A stretch of DNA of 64,000 nt, taken from Kuschelorhynchus macadamiae. Its lineage: Eukaryota; Arthropoda; Insecta; Coleoptera; Curculionidae. The stretch is taken from NCBI GenBank assembly GCA_030620095.1, contig JAUTXW010003402.1, positions 62,001-126,000 on the forward strand. The letters are read 5' to 3'. Numbering within the stretch: position 1 is the stretch's first letter; each line of letters opens with the position of its first letter. Below the pieces are notes generated by a model, which did no database searches, was not told where the DNA came from, and saw only the letters and a program-made list of their open reading frames with translations. A program made the translations under genes and the position numbers. This document shows, piece after piece, positions 1 through 11,715 of the stretch.

Positions 1-33
1 TAGCAAAATTGAAAAGCAAAAGTATCAGATGAG

Positions 34-1652
34 ACTAAATTAGATATCCTTTTGAGTTATCAAGAAAACCCAATTACACCAGCAAGGCAATTATCTCGTG
101 ACCATAATATTGATCATAAAACAGTGTTAAAGATCACAAAATCTGCTGGCATAAAATTATTTAAAATGCAGCCAGTACAAAAGTTAATGGAGGATGATTT
201 AGATAGAAGGGTAGAATTTTGCGAAGTCACGATGGCCGCATTGGACAATCGACCAATTGAAATAGATTGGATACTTTTTTCTGACGAAGCAACGTTTACT
301 TTAGAGGGTCAAGTAAGTTTGAAAGTTACACAGAAATGAATTTATATTTCAAAGGAATTTAATTATTCTAGGCAATCATTGGGCGTAATTTTGAACCTCT
401 AAACCAGAGTTTCGCAAACTTTTTGTCCTGTAAACCATTTGACGATTTTTTTGCAGTAGACCCCCGCTTACTTAATAATAAATTGTACTAAACTGTGTAA
501 CGTCAAATGTGTTCTTTTCACAGCCGACAGTAGTAACACTCATTAAAAGGTTTTTTTTGTAGAACGGTTTGTTGCAAAAAAAGGAATTACAATTTTATTT
601 ATACCTTTAGTAAAACGACTGATTTTTATTATTGTTTATTACAAAAACTAGGGCAATATTAACTTACACATTGTGAATATTTGATGGACAAAAACAAAAC
701 AACAATTTTAGCTTTTTTAAAATTCATACCCAAATCAAACGAATATTTTTATTTTGACTAAATAAATCAGAGAAAAAATATCAACTTCCAAAATTTTAAA
801 TATGAAACGTAAATAATGTTGTTAATTAAAGGGATTAACTTGATGTTCTAATAACAATTGGTCGATTGTTTTGACTAACATTTAGCTTCAAATGGGTAGG
901 GTACCATGTTATATATTCATGAATTGTTGCAATTATTTAGTTTATCCCTATTTACACCTCACGAACCCCCAAATGCCTTTTTCGTTGACAAGGACCCTAT
1001 GCAAGACGAAATAGACCATCTGGGTCGATTTCGACCACTTTGGGAATCATAGCTCCAAACCTATTAAGTCCTATTAACTAACCTCCATTTTAATCGTCAA
1101 AATTGCCGGTATTATGCAGACGAAAATCCTCATTGGATTGTTGAATGTCACTCACAGCGTAAAGGAAAAGTGAATGTTTGGGCTGAAATAATAGGAGACA
1201 GAATAATTGGTCCATTCTTTTTTGAGGACAACTTAAATGGATACCTCTAATTAAATTTTCTCCAAACATTTTTAATACCACAACTGCAAACAATATTCCC
1301 AAATAATGGAAATCTAGGTCCAAGGATATTTTTTCAACAGGATGGAGCCCCTCCCCACTTTGCAAGAAATGTAAGAGAGTTCTTGAATGTTGCATTTCCA
1401 AATAGGTGGATAAGACGGCGAGGATTTATAGAGTGGCTACCTTGATCCCCGGATATAACACTCTTAGATTTTTTCTTATGGGGTGATTTAAAAAGAATGG
1501 TCTATGTAACCAGACCTGAAAATCTAGAAAATTTAAAGGCAAGGATTAGAGCAGAGGTGCGTTTAATCGCACCAGGAGTTTTGAAAAGGGTAAGGGAAGA
1601 ATTCTACCATCGTTTGGGTCTGTGCCAACAAGTTAACGGGGCACATTTTTAA
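34..1652 (+). pseudogene. Mariner-like (DD41D) transposase relic, split by an insertion
   Basis: Decayed Tc1/mariner-superfamily transposase. The N-terminal part (to about 315) has a helix-turn-helix-like stretch with ARQLSRDHNIDHKTV and the first catalytic Asp in LFSDEATFTL. Similarity resumes in one frame at about 1093 with NRQNCRYYADENPHW. The second Asp is in FFQQDGAPPHF and the third in LLDFFLWG; I count 41 residues between them. The open frame is broken by TAA at 1248-1250 and TGA at 1443-1445, the latter where related copies have Arg before SPD. About 770 bases of unrelated DNA separate the halves. The relic is non-functional. Family assignment is confident; the exact subfamily is inferred from the spacing alone. 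Confidence 0.85.
405..1055. repeat. Possible hAT-like non-autonomous insertion inside the mariner relic
   Basis: This DNA lies between the two halves of the transposase reading frame, so it is younger than the mariner copy. Its left edge (CAGAGTTTCGCAAACTTTTT) and the reverse complement of its right edge (GCTATGATTCCCAAAGTGGT) resemble each other loosely and recall hAT terminal repeats. No ORF is supported. Target duplications were not resolved, so the boundaries are approximate. Confidence 0.35.
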
Positions 1653-2857
1653 CATTTTTTACACTAGAAAGGTAAGATTTCAATTTATTGTTATTATTAA
1701 TGTTATTACATTTAAAAATTGGTTTTTAATAAATTTCTGACACATGGTTTGACAGATGTCAAAAAAAAATATTAATGGCAAGTTTCTTTTTCAATAAGCT
1801 TTCAAAAAAGTTGCCACAAAGGTGTCTTCCAATTTGGAAAAAAAGTTGCTTATGGTTGCGCCCCCCCCCCCCCCTTTGGGGCCTCAGTTTTTGTTTACAT
1901 GACAAAAACGAAGCCCATAAAAAATCTTTGGGTACCTATTTCAGAATTTTAGAGAAATCTTATTCCCGGATCCGCTGTAAGCAGCGTTGCATTTAAATTC
2001 GTTATAGTTAAAGTGCAAAATTGACACTAAACTACATGATCAACTTCATCTATAATTTGGGGCGATTTTGGTCATCATCATACATTTTACTGTCGCGATA
2101 TGTGAGATAAAATAAACTTCGAACAATCTAAACCCCGTTAAAGTCCATAGATTCGTTTTGACGTTAAATCTGATTTTTTATTTTTTGTTGAGTTTGATCA
2201 CCTAAGTTTAGACTGATCGCTTATGTTGTTGAGGCAATTCTATTTCGAAAATAAATGTATGAATAGGCAATATTGAAGCAAATTTTATTAGGGGAAGTTA
2301 AAATATAACGTGTAAAAATATTTTATTTTAGAAATGAAATAAAAAATATTAAGATCTAAGTGTTTATTCCTTAAACAAGATAATTATAATAAAGTAACAG
2401 TTAACCTTAATCATAATAGCAACAACTATTAGTGCTGTATACTACATGTCATTAAGCTCTATCATTTTTCAATAATTATATTGAACATTATCTATAGAAT
2501 TTTAAAAAGTGGGATCTGGTAATATTTCGATTATGTGCTCAAAGTTTCATATATATTGATTCTTTGGCTCTAATAGCCACCTATATAATTTATATTGAAC
2601 CTTTTCTTAGGGTCCAGCCTGAACCACAACTTTCCGCAAAGCATTTGCGGATTCTTCACTATGGTTTCTATATGTCCATGCCCCTAGCCCTTAAGTATCC
2701 TTTGAAAGACCTTGGCATTTTGTATATTATATAACACAAAACTATACTTTAATAAATCGGAAAATAAACTATTTATCTATACATCTGATAGTGATTTTCT
2801 TTGGCAGGAAAAATCTGATTTTAATAAACTTTTTTTTTTCTTTAGGCATGTAAAAGT
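1653..2857. other. Intergenic DNA, no gene seen
   Basis: AT-rich sequence without a supportable coding region. The only obvious structure is a run of 14 C at about 1861-1874. The short ORF around 1775-1996 reads through that homopolymer and has no recognisable domain. Confidence 0.6.
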
Positions 2858-3470
2858 GTCCAGTGATTTTATTTTTACCATAATATAAGAGGTTGCAAAG
2901 ACGTTGTCTTTCTTTCCTACATTTTGAAACACCCTGTGGAGCAAATGTTTTATTAATTCTTGAACGGAGGGGTTCAAATTACAACAGTTATTCAGGATCG
3001 TTTTATTAGAAGAATGCATGCTTTAAGAGAAGGGTTAACCAAGACAAAAAATCTTTTAACGCAAGTGCTGTTCGTAATATTCAGCCAAGCGTTCATAATG
3101 TGCGGAGATGTCTCGCTGAACAAGATTTACACATAAGACGACGTCTACATTAAATGCAGAGGAACATCTAGACTGAAACATGGAAAACTGGTAGCGAGTA
3201 TTATTTACCGACGAATCTAGGTTTTGTCTATACAGTATAGTCCATGGGTTACTAAAACACACTTCTTGTAAAAAACCTCTTATATCCTCTAAAAGTAAAG
3301 ATATCAAGACAAACAAAAAAACGGAGATATTAGATATATAGGCAAAAGATTGGAATAGAGCCTGATTTTAATTAAAGATTGTTCTAGCAGGTTTGCTCCA
3401 CAGGGTGTTTGAAAATGTAGGGAAGAAAGACATCTTGCATATTTGGTAAAAATAAAATTGAATATAACTC
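2858..3470 (+). mobile_element. Non-autonomous Tc1-like element with terminal inverted repeats
   Basis: The segment around 2858-2955 reappears in reverse complement at about 3386-3470. The shared core includes CTACATTT(T)GAAACACCCTGTGGAGCAAA, with matching neighbouring sequence rich in TTTTATTTTTACC. Between the arms lie scraps of a plus-strand Tc1-type transposase: VRRCLAEQDLHIRRRLH near 3095-3150 and VLFTDESRFCLYS near 3198-3236, the usual context of the first catalytic Asp. Frames are broken and the C-terminal half is missing, so this looks like an internally deleted copy. Confidence 0.65.
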
Positions 3471-3869
3471 CTGGATATATGTATATAAAAAATTTTTGAA
3501 TTAAATCAGTATTATGATTACAAAGAAAATAAATATCAAATAAATGGATATTTTAGGTTGATAATGCGGGACAGTCTAGTTATCAAAGCCACCCCGAGAG
3601 ATGAATTCCACCCCATTTCACGGTGCCAATTTTTATAAATTAGCGCAAATTTCTGGCACTTCATTCAATAAATTTTCTTTTATAAAACACTAACTCAATT
3701 GCTTGAGAATAACAAGCAAGTTAGAACGATTGTGGTAGTTTCTATAAAACAGGTCTGACGCTAAATCCACTAATAACTAAAGACTGCTTCTCACTGTGCA
3801 TTGTTGCGGGATTTGATGCGTAGATTTACAAATATTTGCATAGGGTAGATCTCTTCTTCGCAATTATTT

Positions 3870-3990
3870 TTTGAAGCTGCGACTGCGGCAGACTAACCGT
3901 AAAGAATGCATTGACGATTGGCGCCCTCCAACTGGAAAAACGACAAACAGCAGTTGCCGAAGCCCATTCAATCTGTACAAAAAATAGTAA
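3870..3990 (-). repeat. Short Tc1-like fragment (probable)
   Basis: The stretch AGTTGCCGAAGCCCAT followed by (T/C)CA(A/G)TCTGT and an A-run recurs at about 6491-6526, where it directly adjoins a recognisable Tc1 transposase end. That link is the only reason to call it a transposon fragment. No catalytic motif is visible here. Confidence 0.35.
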
Positions 3991-4048
3991 CTTTAGTAAT
4001 TCTTATTCGTATTTTAAAAATTCATGCCTAATAATAATATCTTTCTAG

Positions 4049-4204
4049 GGAAGGACTTTGTATTTGAAGTAATTGCCCCTTCGTTGCCAGGATATGGTTT
4101 TTCTGATGGAGCAGCCAAGCCAGGATTAGGTCCGGCACAAGTTGCTCACATATTCTCCAACCTCATGAAGAGACTTAATATTGAGAAATACTACCTTCAA
4201 GGAG
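4049..4204 (+). CDS. JHEH copy 1, exon 4
   Basis: Acceptor TTTCTAG precedes 4049 and donor GTATGT follows 4204. It encodes KDFVFEVIAPSLPGYGFSDG and ends in YYLQGG, entering and leaving in phase 1. Copy 2 and most relatives have His before the GGDWG motif where this copy has Gln. Confidence 0.92.
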
Positions 4205-7200
4205 GTATGTATTTAAAAATTTATTTATCATTTTTAATACTAAAATACAAATAAAAAAAGATGTACCTCCTTATAATAGTAAGTTACGTATATATTTTAC
4301 ATCTTTTAGGCGACTGGGGTTCATTAATTACCCAAATAATGGCAATTCTGTACCCGGAACAGGTTATCGGGTTGCACAAGAACTTCTGTTTCGTAGGTTT
4401 TGAGCCACACATTGAACAGATAGTTGGAGCAGTATTCCCCTCCTTGTTTTTCACCTCTAAAGAAACAGAGAAGATGTATCCCCTCGGAGACGTATTCGCC
4501 AATAATATTTTGGAGTCTGGATACATGCACTTGCAAGCTACCAAACCTGACACTGTTGGTGAGTATTGTTATAGGTCTACACTATATACAAAGGTTCCAT
4601 GAAGAAATTCAATCCTAAATGATCTTTCTCTTGCACTAATGTTTAGAAAAAACAGGGTGTCCCATTTCCCAGTTTTACGGGGTTTCTCGTTTATGAGTAA
4701 AGATACAAAGATACGGTTTACTACTTTTTTATGAAACTAAAGATACAACACACAGATTTGTCCTAGTCCTTAGTTTCTGAGATACAAGGCAAAATTAAAA
4801 TTTTATAATATGTATAACTATCGATAGTTCACTGCCTTAAAATTAAAGATTCGGTGTTATGATTTTGGCACAGTATTATAAAGGTTGGTTGACTCATTGA
4901 TTTGAAGGTTCTATGTAAAACATAGAATTTTGTTATCTACTGGCATTATTTGTTGGGCTCTCGAAAAAGGTTTACGTAAGTTATTAACAAATAACTTTAT
5001 CTCATATTGATAACCAAAAACATATCTTGCCAAATCATAATTTTGTAGCATAGAACCTGATAATTTTAAGACAGCGAGTTATTAATTGTTATCTCTTAAT
5101 GTATACGAATTAGAAATTTTTAAAATTACTTAACATACACAGTGTTGCTTTTTTCCGTATTAATATTAGAGACCTAAGCCAAAATTGGCAAATACACTTT
5201 AAAGCCACTGTTCTCCAAAACCCTTAAAATATTAATAATTAATTAAAAAATTGTCAAATAATATTTTAAAAATTTCTAAATTTTTGATTTATTTGGACAC
5301 TTTTAGGTTTGTGAATTCCACAAAATCTGTTTTGTTTTTTGAAAACCAAAATAAAAAAAATATTCTCATCAGGCATGGGCTTGCCACTATTTTTTCGCCG
5401 ATCTATGGGTACCTAGATTAAAATAAGATATCGTAAGTTTTAAAGAGAAAAATATTAGTATATGTTTCTTCAAAAAAAGAAGATATAATTGGTAGTTAGG
5501 TATCTATTCGTAACAAAATTTCACCACGTCATTCTCATATCACACTTGATTTTTGTGCCAAACTTAGAGTAAATTAAATAGGCAGTTTTTTAGAAATATT
5601 TTTTTAAAGATTTTTTTAAGAGAAGAAGGCCACCATTTTGTATCGCTTATTGGATTTTTACTAAAATGTTACCACGTCATTCCCATATGACCATTAATTT
5701 TTGAAATTTTATGAAAACAGCCAAGGCATTAAACCTGGGTTTCGATCGTGTGAAACGTATAATTTTTTCTCCGAATTACATTTGAAGGTTCCGGAGACAA
5801 AAAAATCGTTAAAATTGTGTTATTTTTTAATTTAAACATCTACCCAAAATAATCTTTTGTGTTTATCTATTGTCATTGTGAACTTTTATTTACATTATTA
5901 CCTGAAAGTTGTATAGGAATGAAAGTTGTTACCGCCAAGGCACTAAAAATACACCTTTGAGTCTGTCAATCGTCATTGAAAAGATACCTTCAAATGTCAT
6001 TTGGAGAAAATAGTTATTTGTTTCACTGGGCAGAAAAGCGCAAGGTTTAATCTTGAATGATATTAAAAGTTGCCGGAGACGACAAAATTGTGTTATTTTT
6101 ATAGTTACACCTCTATCTAATAATCGTTTTCTTTTACGCAATACGTCAATTTTGTTTTGATTTTGATTTACATTGTTATCTAAACGAACGTTGCACCACA
6201 ACGAAAGTTTTTAAGGCCTACAGGCAGTAAAAAGCACTTTTACTGTCTAGGCAGTAAAAGTACACCTTTTGGGCCAGTCAATACTCATAAAAAGCCACTT
6301 TTAATGTTATTTGATGAAAAATATGTTTTTTGGCATCTAGGAGTTCTGAAACGTGGAGATCTGAAAACATTTTGGAACCTGCTTTTTCACCATTTTAATA
6401 CTTCCCTCTTACGAGGAAAGTAAACAATCTAATAAAAATATGGAAGAGCATGAACCTGAAGTAACTCATCCCAAACTAACTATATGTACTAGTTGCCGAA
6501 GCCCATCCAGTCTGTTAAAAAAATAGATAAATCTGTTGTTTTCCTGCCCATAATGCCCTATACATGTTCTATGAGAATAAGGTCGGGGAAACGGGAAGGC
6601 CATGATAAAACGTTGACATGAGCAGTTTCAATAAAATTTAACACTTTTCTCATTCCATATAAACGGAACTTATCTTGACCCTATTGGTTATATAACGTTG
6701 TGAGATGACTGTTATTAACCTTTAGTTTCTTCTAGGTGTTGGTCTTAGAGATAGTCCAGTGGGCCTTGCCGCTTATATTATAGAAAAATTCATCACGTGG
6801 ACTAATCCAGACTGGAAAAACTTGCCAGATGGAGGGCTGACAAAGAAATACACTTATGATCAATTATTAGACAATGTTATGATTTACTGGGTAACCAGGT
6901 CAATAACTACGTCAGTTAGGTTGTATGCTGAGAATTTCAGTCAAGTTAATCGAGCTCTGGAAGTAGAGAAGTAAGTTCTCATTGAAAATCGCAAATATGC
7001 TGTACAAAAGCATTACCATTTTATATCCGTTTTGTCAAAAAACAGTTTTATTTTAACCACTATTTTACCTTGTCCATGGTATCAATTTATTTCCCTAAAC
7101 ATGTTTACGAGAAAGCCTAAAAACCTAGACTAGCCATAAACTGTGGTGTGATTTTGTGATTCTCCTTGTATGTGGAATGTCTTCCAAATTTATCTACATT

Positions 7201-7789
7201 TTATACACATTAAAAGAAGCAGGTATAGCATGTTGATTATAGGCATTTAATACTACAAGAACAATAGCTATTTCTTTAGATAAATTAAGACACCGAAAAA
7301 GACAACACCCTGGAAAGAATATTTCAAGTTATAATTTTATTTGCAACATTTCTTTGAAGATTGATTTATTACCTCAAAATTTTTAAAATTCAACAGTAAA
7401 TATTTCATCTATAATACGTTTTTTCAATTTATTTTTACTTTACACAAACTTCGCTAGAAGGGTAAAAAAATCACCAAATACGACAATATACTAAAATTAA
7501 TATTGAATTAGAGATAGAATTAATAAACGGAACAACAAATCTTTAAGTTCGATTTCTTTTCAGACACCCTGTAACGGTCCCTGCTGGTTGCAACCGATTT
7601 GAATACGAAATTCTCTATTCCCCAGAAAAGTTGCTCAGGAAAAGCCACACAAACCTTATCCATTTGACAGACTTCAGTGATGGAGGTCACTTTGCTGCAC
7701 TAGAACTGCCCGAGGTACTTGGAAAGGACATTTTTGAATTCGTAGAGAAAGTTAGGACTAGTTCTAAAAATAAGAAACAAGAGCTTTGA
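4049..7789 (+). CDS. Juvenile hormone epoxide hydrolase copy 1, exons 4-7 (5' part outside window)
   Basis: Join 4049-4204, 4310-4558, 6736-6970, 7564-7789. Microsomal-epoxide-hydrolase-family enzyme; in insects these membrane-bound proteins hydrate the epoxide of juvenile hormone to the diol. Visible motifs: PSLPGYGFSDGA in the first exon, nucleophile Asp in GGDWGS across the next junction, the catalytic Tyr in ESGYMHLQATKPDT (codon 4522-4524), the second Tyr in SVRLYAENF, the acid Glu in FEYEI and the base His in GGHFAALELP. All junctions are GT/AG with phases 1, 1 and 2, and the last exon ends in TGA at 7787-7789. No exon coding the membrane anchor or HGWPG occurs upstream in the window. 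A full gene would continue left; a 5'-truncated duplicate cannot be excluded. Exon lengths equal those of copy 2 exactly. Confidence 0.93.
4310..4558 (+). CDS. JHEH copy 1, exon 5
   Basis: Acceptor TCTTTTAG, donor GTGAGT. It carries the nucleophile Asp at codon 4312-4314 (GDWGS) and the conserved Tyr at 4522-4524 in SGYMHLQATKPDTV. Phase 1 at both ends. The 105-base intron before it is the shortest of this copy. Confidence 0.93.
5490..5720 (-). repeat. Reverse-strand fragment of the minisatellite element
   Basis: On the minus strand this reads GGTCATATGGGAATGACGTGG, then TAACATTTTAGTAAAAATCC and AAAATGGTGGCC. It is the same unit seen on the plus strand at 20560-20900 and 59650-60640. One to two diverged units are present. 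Confidence 0.6.
5700..6360. repeat. Degenerate direct repeats, unit about 230-270 bases
   Basis: Blocks recur in the same order at about 5700-5910, 5930-6200 and 6220-6360: GCC(A)AGGCA.TAAA, a GGAGACRA..AAA segment followed by TTGTGTTATTTTT, CTA..CAAAATAATC and TTTACATT(A/G)TTA. A shared CAC(C)TTTTGGGYC-like block is also present in the last two. No protein is recognised. Confidence 0.55.
6480..6625 (-). pseudogene. Tc1-like transposase C-terminal fragment
   Basis: The minus strand reads LSWPSRFPDLILIEHV, then a stop, then GIMGRKTT and LTDWMGFGN. This matches the SPDLNPIEHVWD..GRR region around the catalytic Glu of DD34E transposases. It is a small, broken fragment within intron 5 of JHEH copy 1. 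Confidence 0.7.
6736..6970 (+). CDS. JHEH copy 1, exon 6
   Basis: Acceptor CTTCTAG, donor GTAAGT, phases 1 and 2. It encodes LRDSPVGLAAYIIEKF, then NLPDGGLTKKYTYDQLLDNV and TTSVRLYAENF, the last holding the second epoxide-positioning Tyr. The region forms part of the cap and the return to the alpha/beta core. Confidence 0.93.
7564..7789 (+). CDS. JHEH copy 1, exon 7 (terminal)
   Basis: Acceptor TTTTCAG. It encodes HPVTVPAGCNRFEYEI with the catalytic acid Glu, then the His of GGHFAALELPEVLG, and ends KKQEL-stop. The C-terminus is the normal length for the family. Confidence 0.94.
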
Positions 7790-8585
7790 ATGGTACTTTT
7801 AAAGTTCTTTTTAATATATTTATTTTTGTAGACATGCCGTATTTATTTATGTATTTAACATCTTTGGATATAACACGAAGGAGTAGAACCTAATTAATAG
7901 GTATAGTGTTTGCTTGTTATCAGGAAGGGAAAATATTTTGTTGACTTGCAAGGATGAGGATAATACCGCTGTGGTTGACAGTTTACATAGAGGGTTTTAA
8001 AATGACCCAAGTAGATTTTAGGGGGCTTTATTAAAGGTGCGGAAACGAATCCAAAGGAAGTTACAGGCCTATGAATATATTGGCCAAAGTCGCTTTAATT
8101 TAACGTCACTGGATTTATCGACATGGAATCTCTGACATTTTTAACGTTCAGACACTCTGCCTAACCGGAACACTCGTCGCTCTTTGCTTTAAATTGTTCA
8201 CAACATTTCGATCTATTTTTGATTGCTAGCTAAAGTAAAGGCCTCCAAAGATTCGAAACATCCATACTGGGCTTACTGAAGACCCGATCCTTATATCGAT
8301 GTCAACTTTAGTTTTTTGGATTATATGGCTGTTAGTTCAAGTTTGTTACAAAATACTCGACGAAAAGTCCAAATGAGAAGCCGAGAAGTAAATTTTTATA
8401 GACATGTTACATCCCACTACATTGAATGCATTAAGTAGCTTAGTCACAATTTCTTTGTAATTAAAAAATGTGATATTTCCTGAGTACTGTTTATTAAATC
8501 CAGTGTCTTGCATTTTTTTTCTTATTTGTGGCCCCACTTTTGACAATTAGCTAAATTTATTCACTATTGCTTATTTCATCCTCGT
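7790..8585. other. 3' flank of JHEH copy 1
   Basis: No gene seen. The stretch around 7885-7960 (GTAGAACCTAATTAATAGG, then AGGGAAAATATTTTGTTGAC) aligns with the flank of copy 2 at 51185-51250 and with 57060-57120. It is therefore part of the duplicated unit rather than unrelated sequence. Confidence 0.55.
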
Positions 8586-9572
8586 AACTTCAACCCCCTA
8601 ACGGGGGGAACCACAACCACCTCATTTTGAATAGGGGTGAGGGGTGTTGCGATACCCCATTTTGAAGATCTCATCAAATACTATCTGACCCTAAAACTTC
8701 GAGTCAAAATTTTCATCGATAACGAAATGAAAACAAAAATAGTGAAAGAGGCAATGTGGAAAAAATGTCTACTTAATAACCGACAAAAAGACTACTGACT
8801 TTTGTCATCGGTTTATTAAATTCTGGAATTGGCAACCATACACTTCTATGTAGTAAAATCAGTTGTGTTCAAAAGGTTCCCGTACATTACGCGACATTTC
8901 GGGTGTAATTTGACGGCATTTATTAATTATACGGTTTTGCAAATCATCCAGAGATTCGGGCTTGGTAGCATAAATCTTACATCCAAGTCCATTGAATTCA
9001 GATCACATGACCTGGGTGGCCACTCAATATGTCCCCTTCTTACAATCCAGCTTTCAGGAAAATTTTCATCTAAAAATTGCCGCACATGTTGTACGAAATG
9101 AGGTGGTGCGCCATCTTGTCGAAAAATGATCATATGATGGTCCTCTTGGTTCTCCAATACTTGCACTAGGGGTGAATAAATAGCATTCGCTAATAATTCC
9201 AGATACATTTCGCCATTACGGGGTGTAAAAAAGGGGTCGATTATGTGATTTCTATAAATACAAAACCAGACATCTAATTTTTGGGGATATTTCCCTCGCT
9301 TTGTCTCTTACATGCACCGTCTTTTTATTTACGATTGAATTGTTAAATAAATCCGCTATTCGCGCAGAGTAGTTATTTTTAAAAAACAATTTTATAATTT
9401 CGATCCTTTTCTCCACTGAATACATATATTTTAATTCTATTAAAAATTAACAATCGATTTGACAACTGAGGTAAATCGAACGCATTGTGCGTCCACAATT
9501 TTTGGTTGGTAACACCCCTCACCCTTATTCAAAATGAGGGCATTGTGCTTCCCCCGTTATGGGGTTGAGGTA
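8586..9572 (-). mobile_element. Deleted mariner-like (DD41D) element with inverted repeats
   Basis: The left end (CAACCCCCTAACGGGGGGAA, then CCTCATTTTGAATAGGGGTG and AGGGGTGTTG) reappears in reverse complement at about 9508-9572, giving inverted repeats of roughly 65 bases. Inside, on the minus strand at about 9040-9260, is a transposase segment: FRQDGAPPHF, RRGHIEWPPRS and MDLDV, again with 41 residues between the last two catalytic Asp positions. The first catalytic region and the C-terminus are lacking, so the copy is non-autonomous. Confidence 0.8.
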
Positions 9573-10030
9573 TGGCACGACCACTCCCCTCTATTCAAAT
9601 TTCGGGGTTTATTGCGGGGATGAAAAAAGCTGAAAAATAGTTTCCTTTCAAATCAAAAATCGACAGTCCGAGCGTTCTTCAAGATGTTCATTTTAAAGCC
9701 GGAAAATCGGGGTGTAAAGTTTCCGTTGGCCCACCCTGTATATTAATTTAGTAGAGGACAGAAAGTCTATATAAACTGCACATTGCCCTTTATACACCTT
9801 CTAGGATTTTCTTTGCATATTTTTATTGTAAACTTTATCTATAATTGGGTTTATAATAAAGGTATTATTATGACTTTTTTTTCCAAAATGAAATAAAATA
9901 TTGAAGTGCTTTCTCTCCAGACGAAACTACTGGATTTTGATTTTACCACTTTATTAAGCATTCATCACATCGTCCAGAAATGGTATTAAAGAAAAACATA
10001 TCGGTTTAATAGAAAAAAATACGCAATAAA
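9573..10030. other. Intergenic DNA, no gene seen
   Basis: Only a lone CCACCCTGTATATTAA mariner-type end at about 9728-9750 stands out. Confidence 0.5.
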
Positions 10031-11086
10031 ACAATAGAAAAAATAGTGTTGAGAAGTCTCGGTAAGCTGACGATCATTAAAAAAAAACATGTAAACTGGT
10101 GCAGTATCACTCTCTCACGAACTTGCTGAAAAATCTGGTTTAGTGTTTTAAATATATAGATGGATTTATATAAAATGCGTTTCTAGGTTTTTTTTCATTT
10201 TTTAAGTATTTTCCATAGTTTATTGATATAAAATTGGTATTTTATACTTCTTTGTTAAGTTAACCGAATTTTCTCCAATATCTATTAAACATCATTATGT
10301 TTACTTGCTTTACTAAATTTTAACGGGGAAAGGGTTTAGATATGGCACACTATCTATGGCATGAAGGATTTATAAACTTACTGAAAGTCCGTGTCTTCCA
10401 TAATTATAAAGTGGACATAAAAATCAAAAAAACCGTTTCAGTATTTTCAACCATCCACAAAAGTAAATTGTAACATAGTTAATGAGTATCTTCAGAGAAT
10501 ATGATCAAATATACGTTAAAAAATAAAATTTACAAATTTACCAAAATTTAACCGTATGGTCATCCAAAACCCTGTATTATTTTTTCGTGCTTAACCAGGT
10601 AAATGCAAAATTTGGTTAATGTAACAAAACGGTTTAAATATCATTACTTATCAATAAAGTAAGAAAAAAGTAAAAACACCACCTAACCTTAAAAAACCGA
10701 AGAAAAAAAATTAAAGAACGAAGAATATTTGTTTTTCAATTTATCTCTAATTGAATCTGATATAAACAAAAATAATCTTAATTTATTTCCGCGTATTTCC
10801 GAAAAAAAGGAAATACTGCAAAAATTGCATACTTTTATATAAGTCTCCGTCAAAACTAAAATACATCATTCTAAAATTATGCAGTTCCTTGATATATTAT
10901 ATATATTGTACAGGATTTTTGATTATAAATGCACCCCCTCATTAACTTTCTTATTTTTTTAAATATCAAAAAAAGTTAAATATAAAAGTTTCTTTAAACT
11001 ATAGAAAATTTTTTAGTGTAGTTAACAGATATTCAGAGTGTCTAGTTTTTCTAAAATTAACATCAACTTTAAATTTTTAAATATGA

Positions 11087-11400
11087 CACCCTGTATAATA
11101 TACGTACATTCAATTCAAATTGGCCTTTTCTTGCTGATTTCAAACATACCAGGTTTGATACCTTTACATTCAAAGACACCTGAGAAACTTGAGAAATACC
11201 CGGCCACAAGAAACAATGTAATCTTATTAAGTCCATATGTAGTAGAACGCTTTCCGTCTTTCTTTAACATACTCCCTCTTATGGGAGGGTTTTTATCAAA
11301 TTTCTCGGGTGTCTTTAGAGATAAAGATATCAATCCTGGTATATTTATAATCAGCAAGGACAGACCCATTTCATGGACGTATAAAATACAGGGTATTATA
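11087..11400. repeat. Inner inverted repeat, arms about 130 bases
   Basis: Left arm: CACCCTGTATAATATACGTA, then CTTGCTGATT..AAA.ATACCAGG, AAAGACACC(T/C)GAGAAA. The right arm is its reverse complement, ending TACAGGGTATTAT. A central spacer of about 60 bases holds ACATACTCCCTCTTATGGGA. Transcripts through it would fold into a long hairpin. Confidence 0.75.
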
Positions 11401-11649
11401 TTTAAGCTGCTTTTTAACAAAAACAAAACTAATAAATGTAAGATTCCAAAGTAAGATGTGTGAAATGATAAAATAGTTTAGTTTAAAAGAAAGTTTAATT
11501 ATTATAAATATCCCAAAACTATTTAATCGGCCTTTCAGAAAAAGTTGTTATTGCTTTTTAATTGTCTGTATTTTATAAGAATACATTTTCAAAAATTATT
11601 TAAACGATATTTCAGACATATTTTATTAAAAACGAAAAAGTTGACACGT

Positions 11650-11715
11650 CTTCGCTTGGGCTCGAACCTAAGATATCTTGCATTCAGGCAAATCCTCTGA
11701 CCACTGAATCACGAA
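11650..11715 (-). repeat. tRNA-like sequence (pseudo-tRNA or SINE head)
   Basis: The minus strand has box A-like TGGTCAGAGG (11694-11703) and box B GGTTCGAGCCC (11658-11668) at tRNA-like spacing. A complete cloverleaf is not evident, so a tRNA-derived repeat is more likely than a functional tRNA. It sits between the arms of the long-TIR element. Confidence 0.55.

Larger units (their letters stand above)
4559..6735 (+). other. Intron 5 of JHEH copy 1, filled with repeats
   Basis: Contains a mariner-type ACAGGGTGTCCCA end near 4654, a reverse-strand piece of the minisatellite element near 5490-5720, degenerate direct repeats at 5700-6360 and a Tc1 transposase fragment at 6480-6625. Short ORFs here are not supported as genes. 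Confidence 0.7.

Noticed and set aside
1775..1996. ORF of 73 codons after the mariner relic
   Set aside because: Reads through a poly-C run giving poly-Pro; no domain or context.
4284..4553. Minus-strand ORF across JHEH copy 1 exon 5, and plus-strand ORF 4424-4618
   Set aside because: Shadows of the exon in other frames.
8346..8546. 66-codon minus-strand ORF between JHEH copy 1 and the mariner element
   Set aside because: No recognised motif and no supporting signals; length is expected by chance in AT-rich DNA.
11038..11454. ORF of 138 codons with a similar ORF on the opposite strand
   Set aside because: Both arise from the inner palindrome; there is no domain match, and the mirror-image peptides are explained by the inverted repeat.
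11650..11715. Possible functional tRNA gene on the minus strand
   Set aside because: A-box and B-box are present, but I could not pair a full acceptor stem and cloverleaf; a tRNA-derived repeat fits better.
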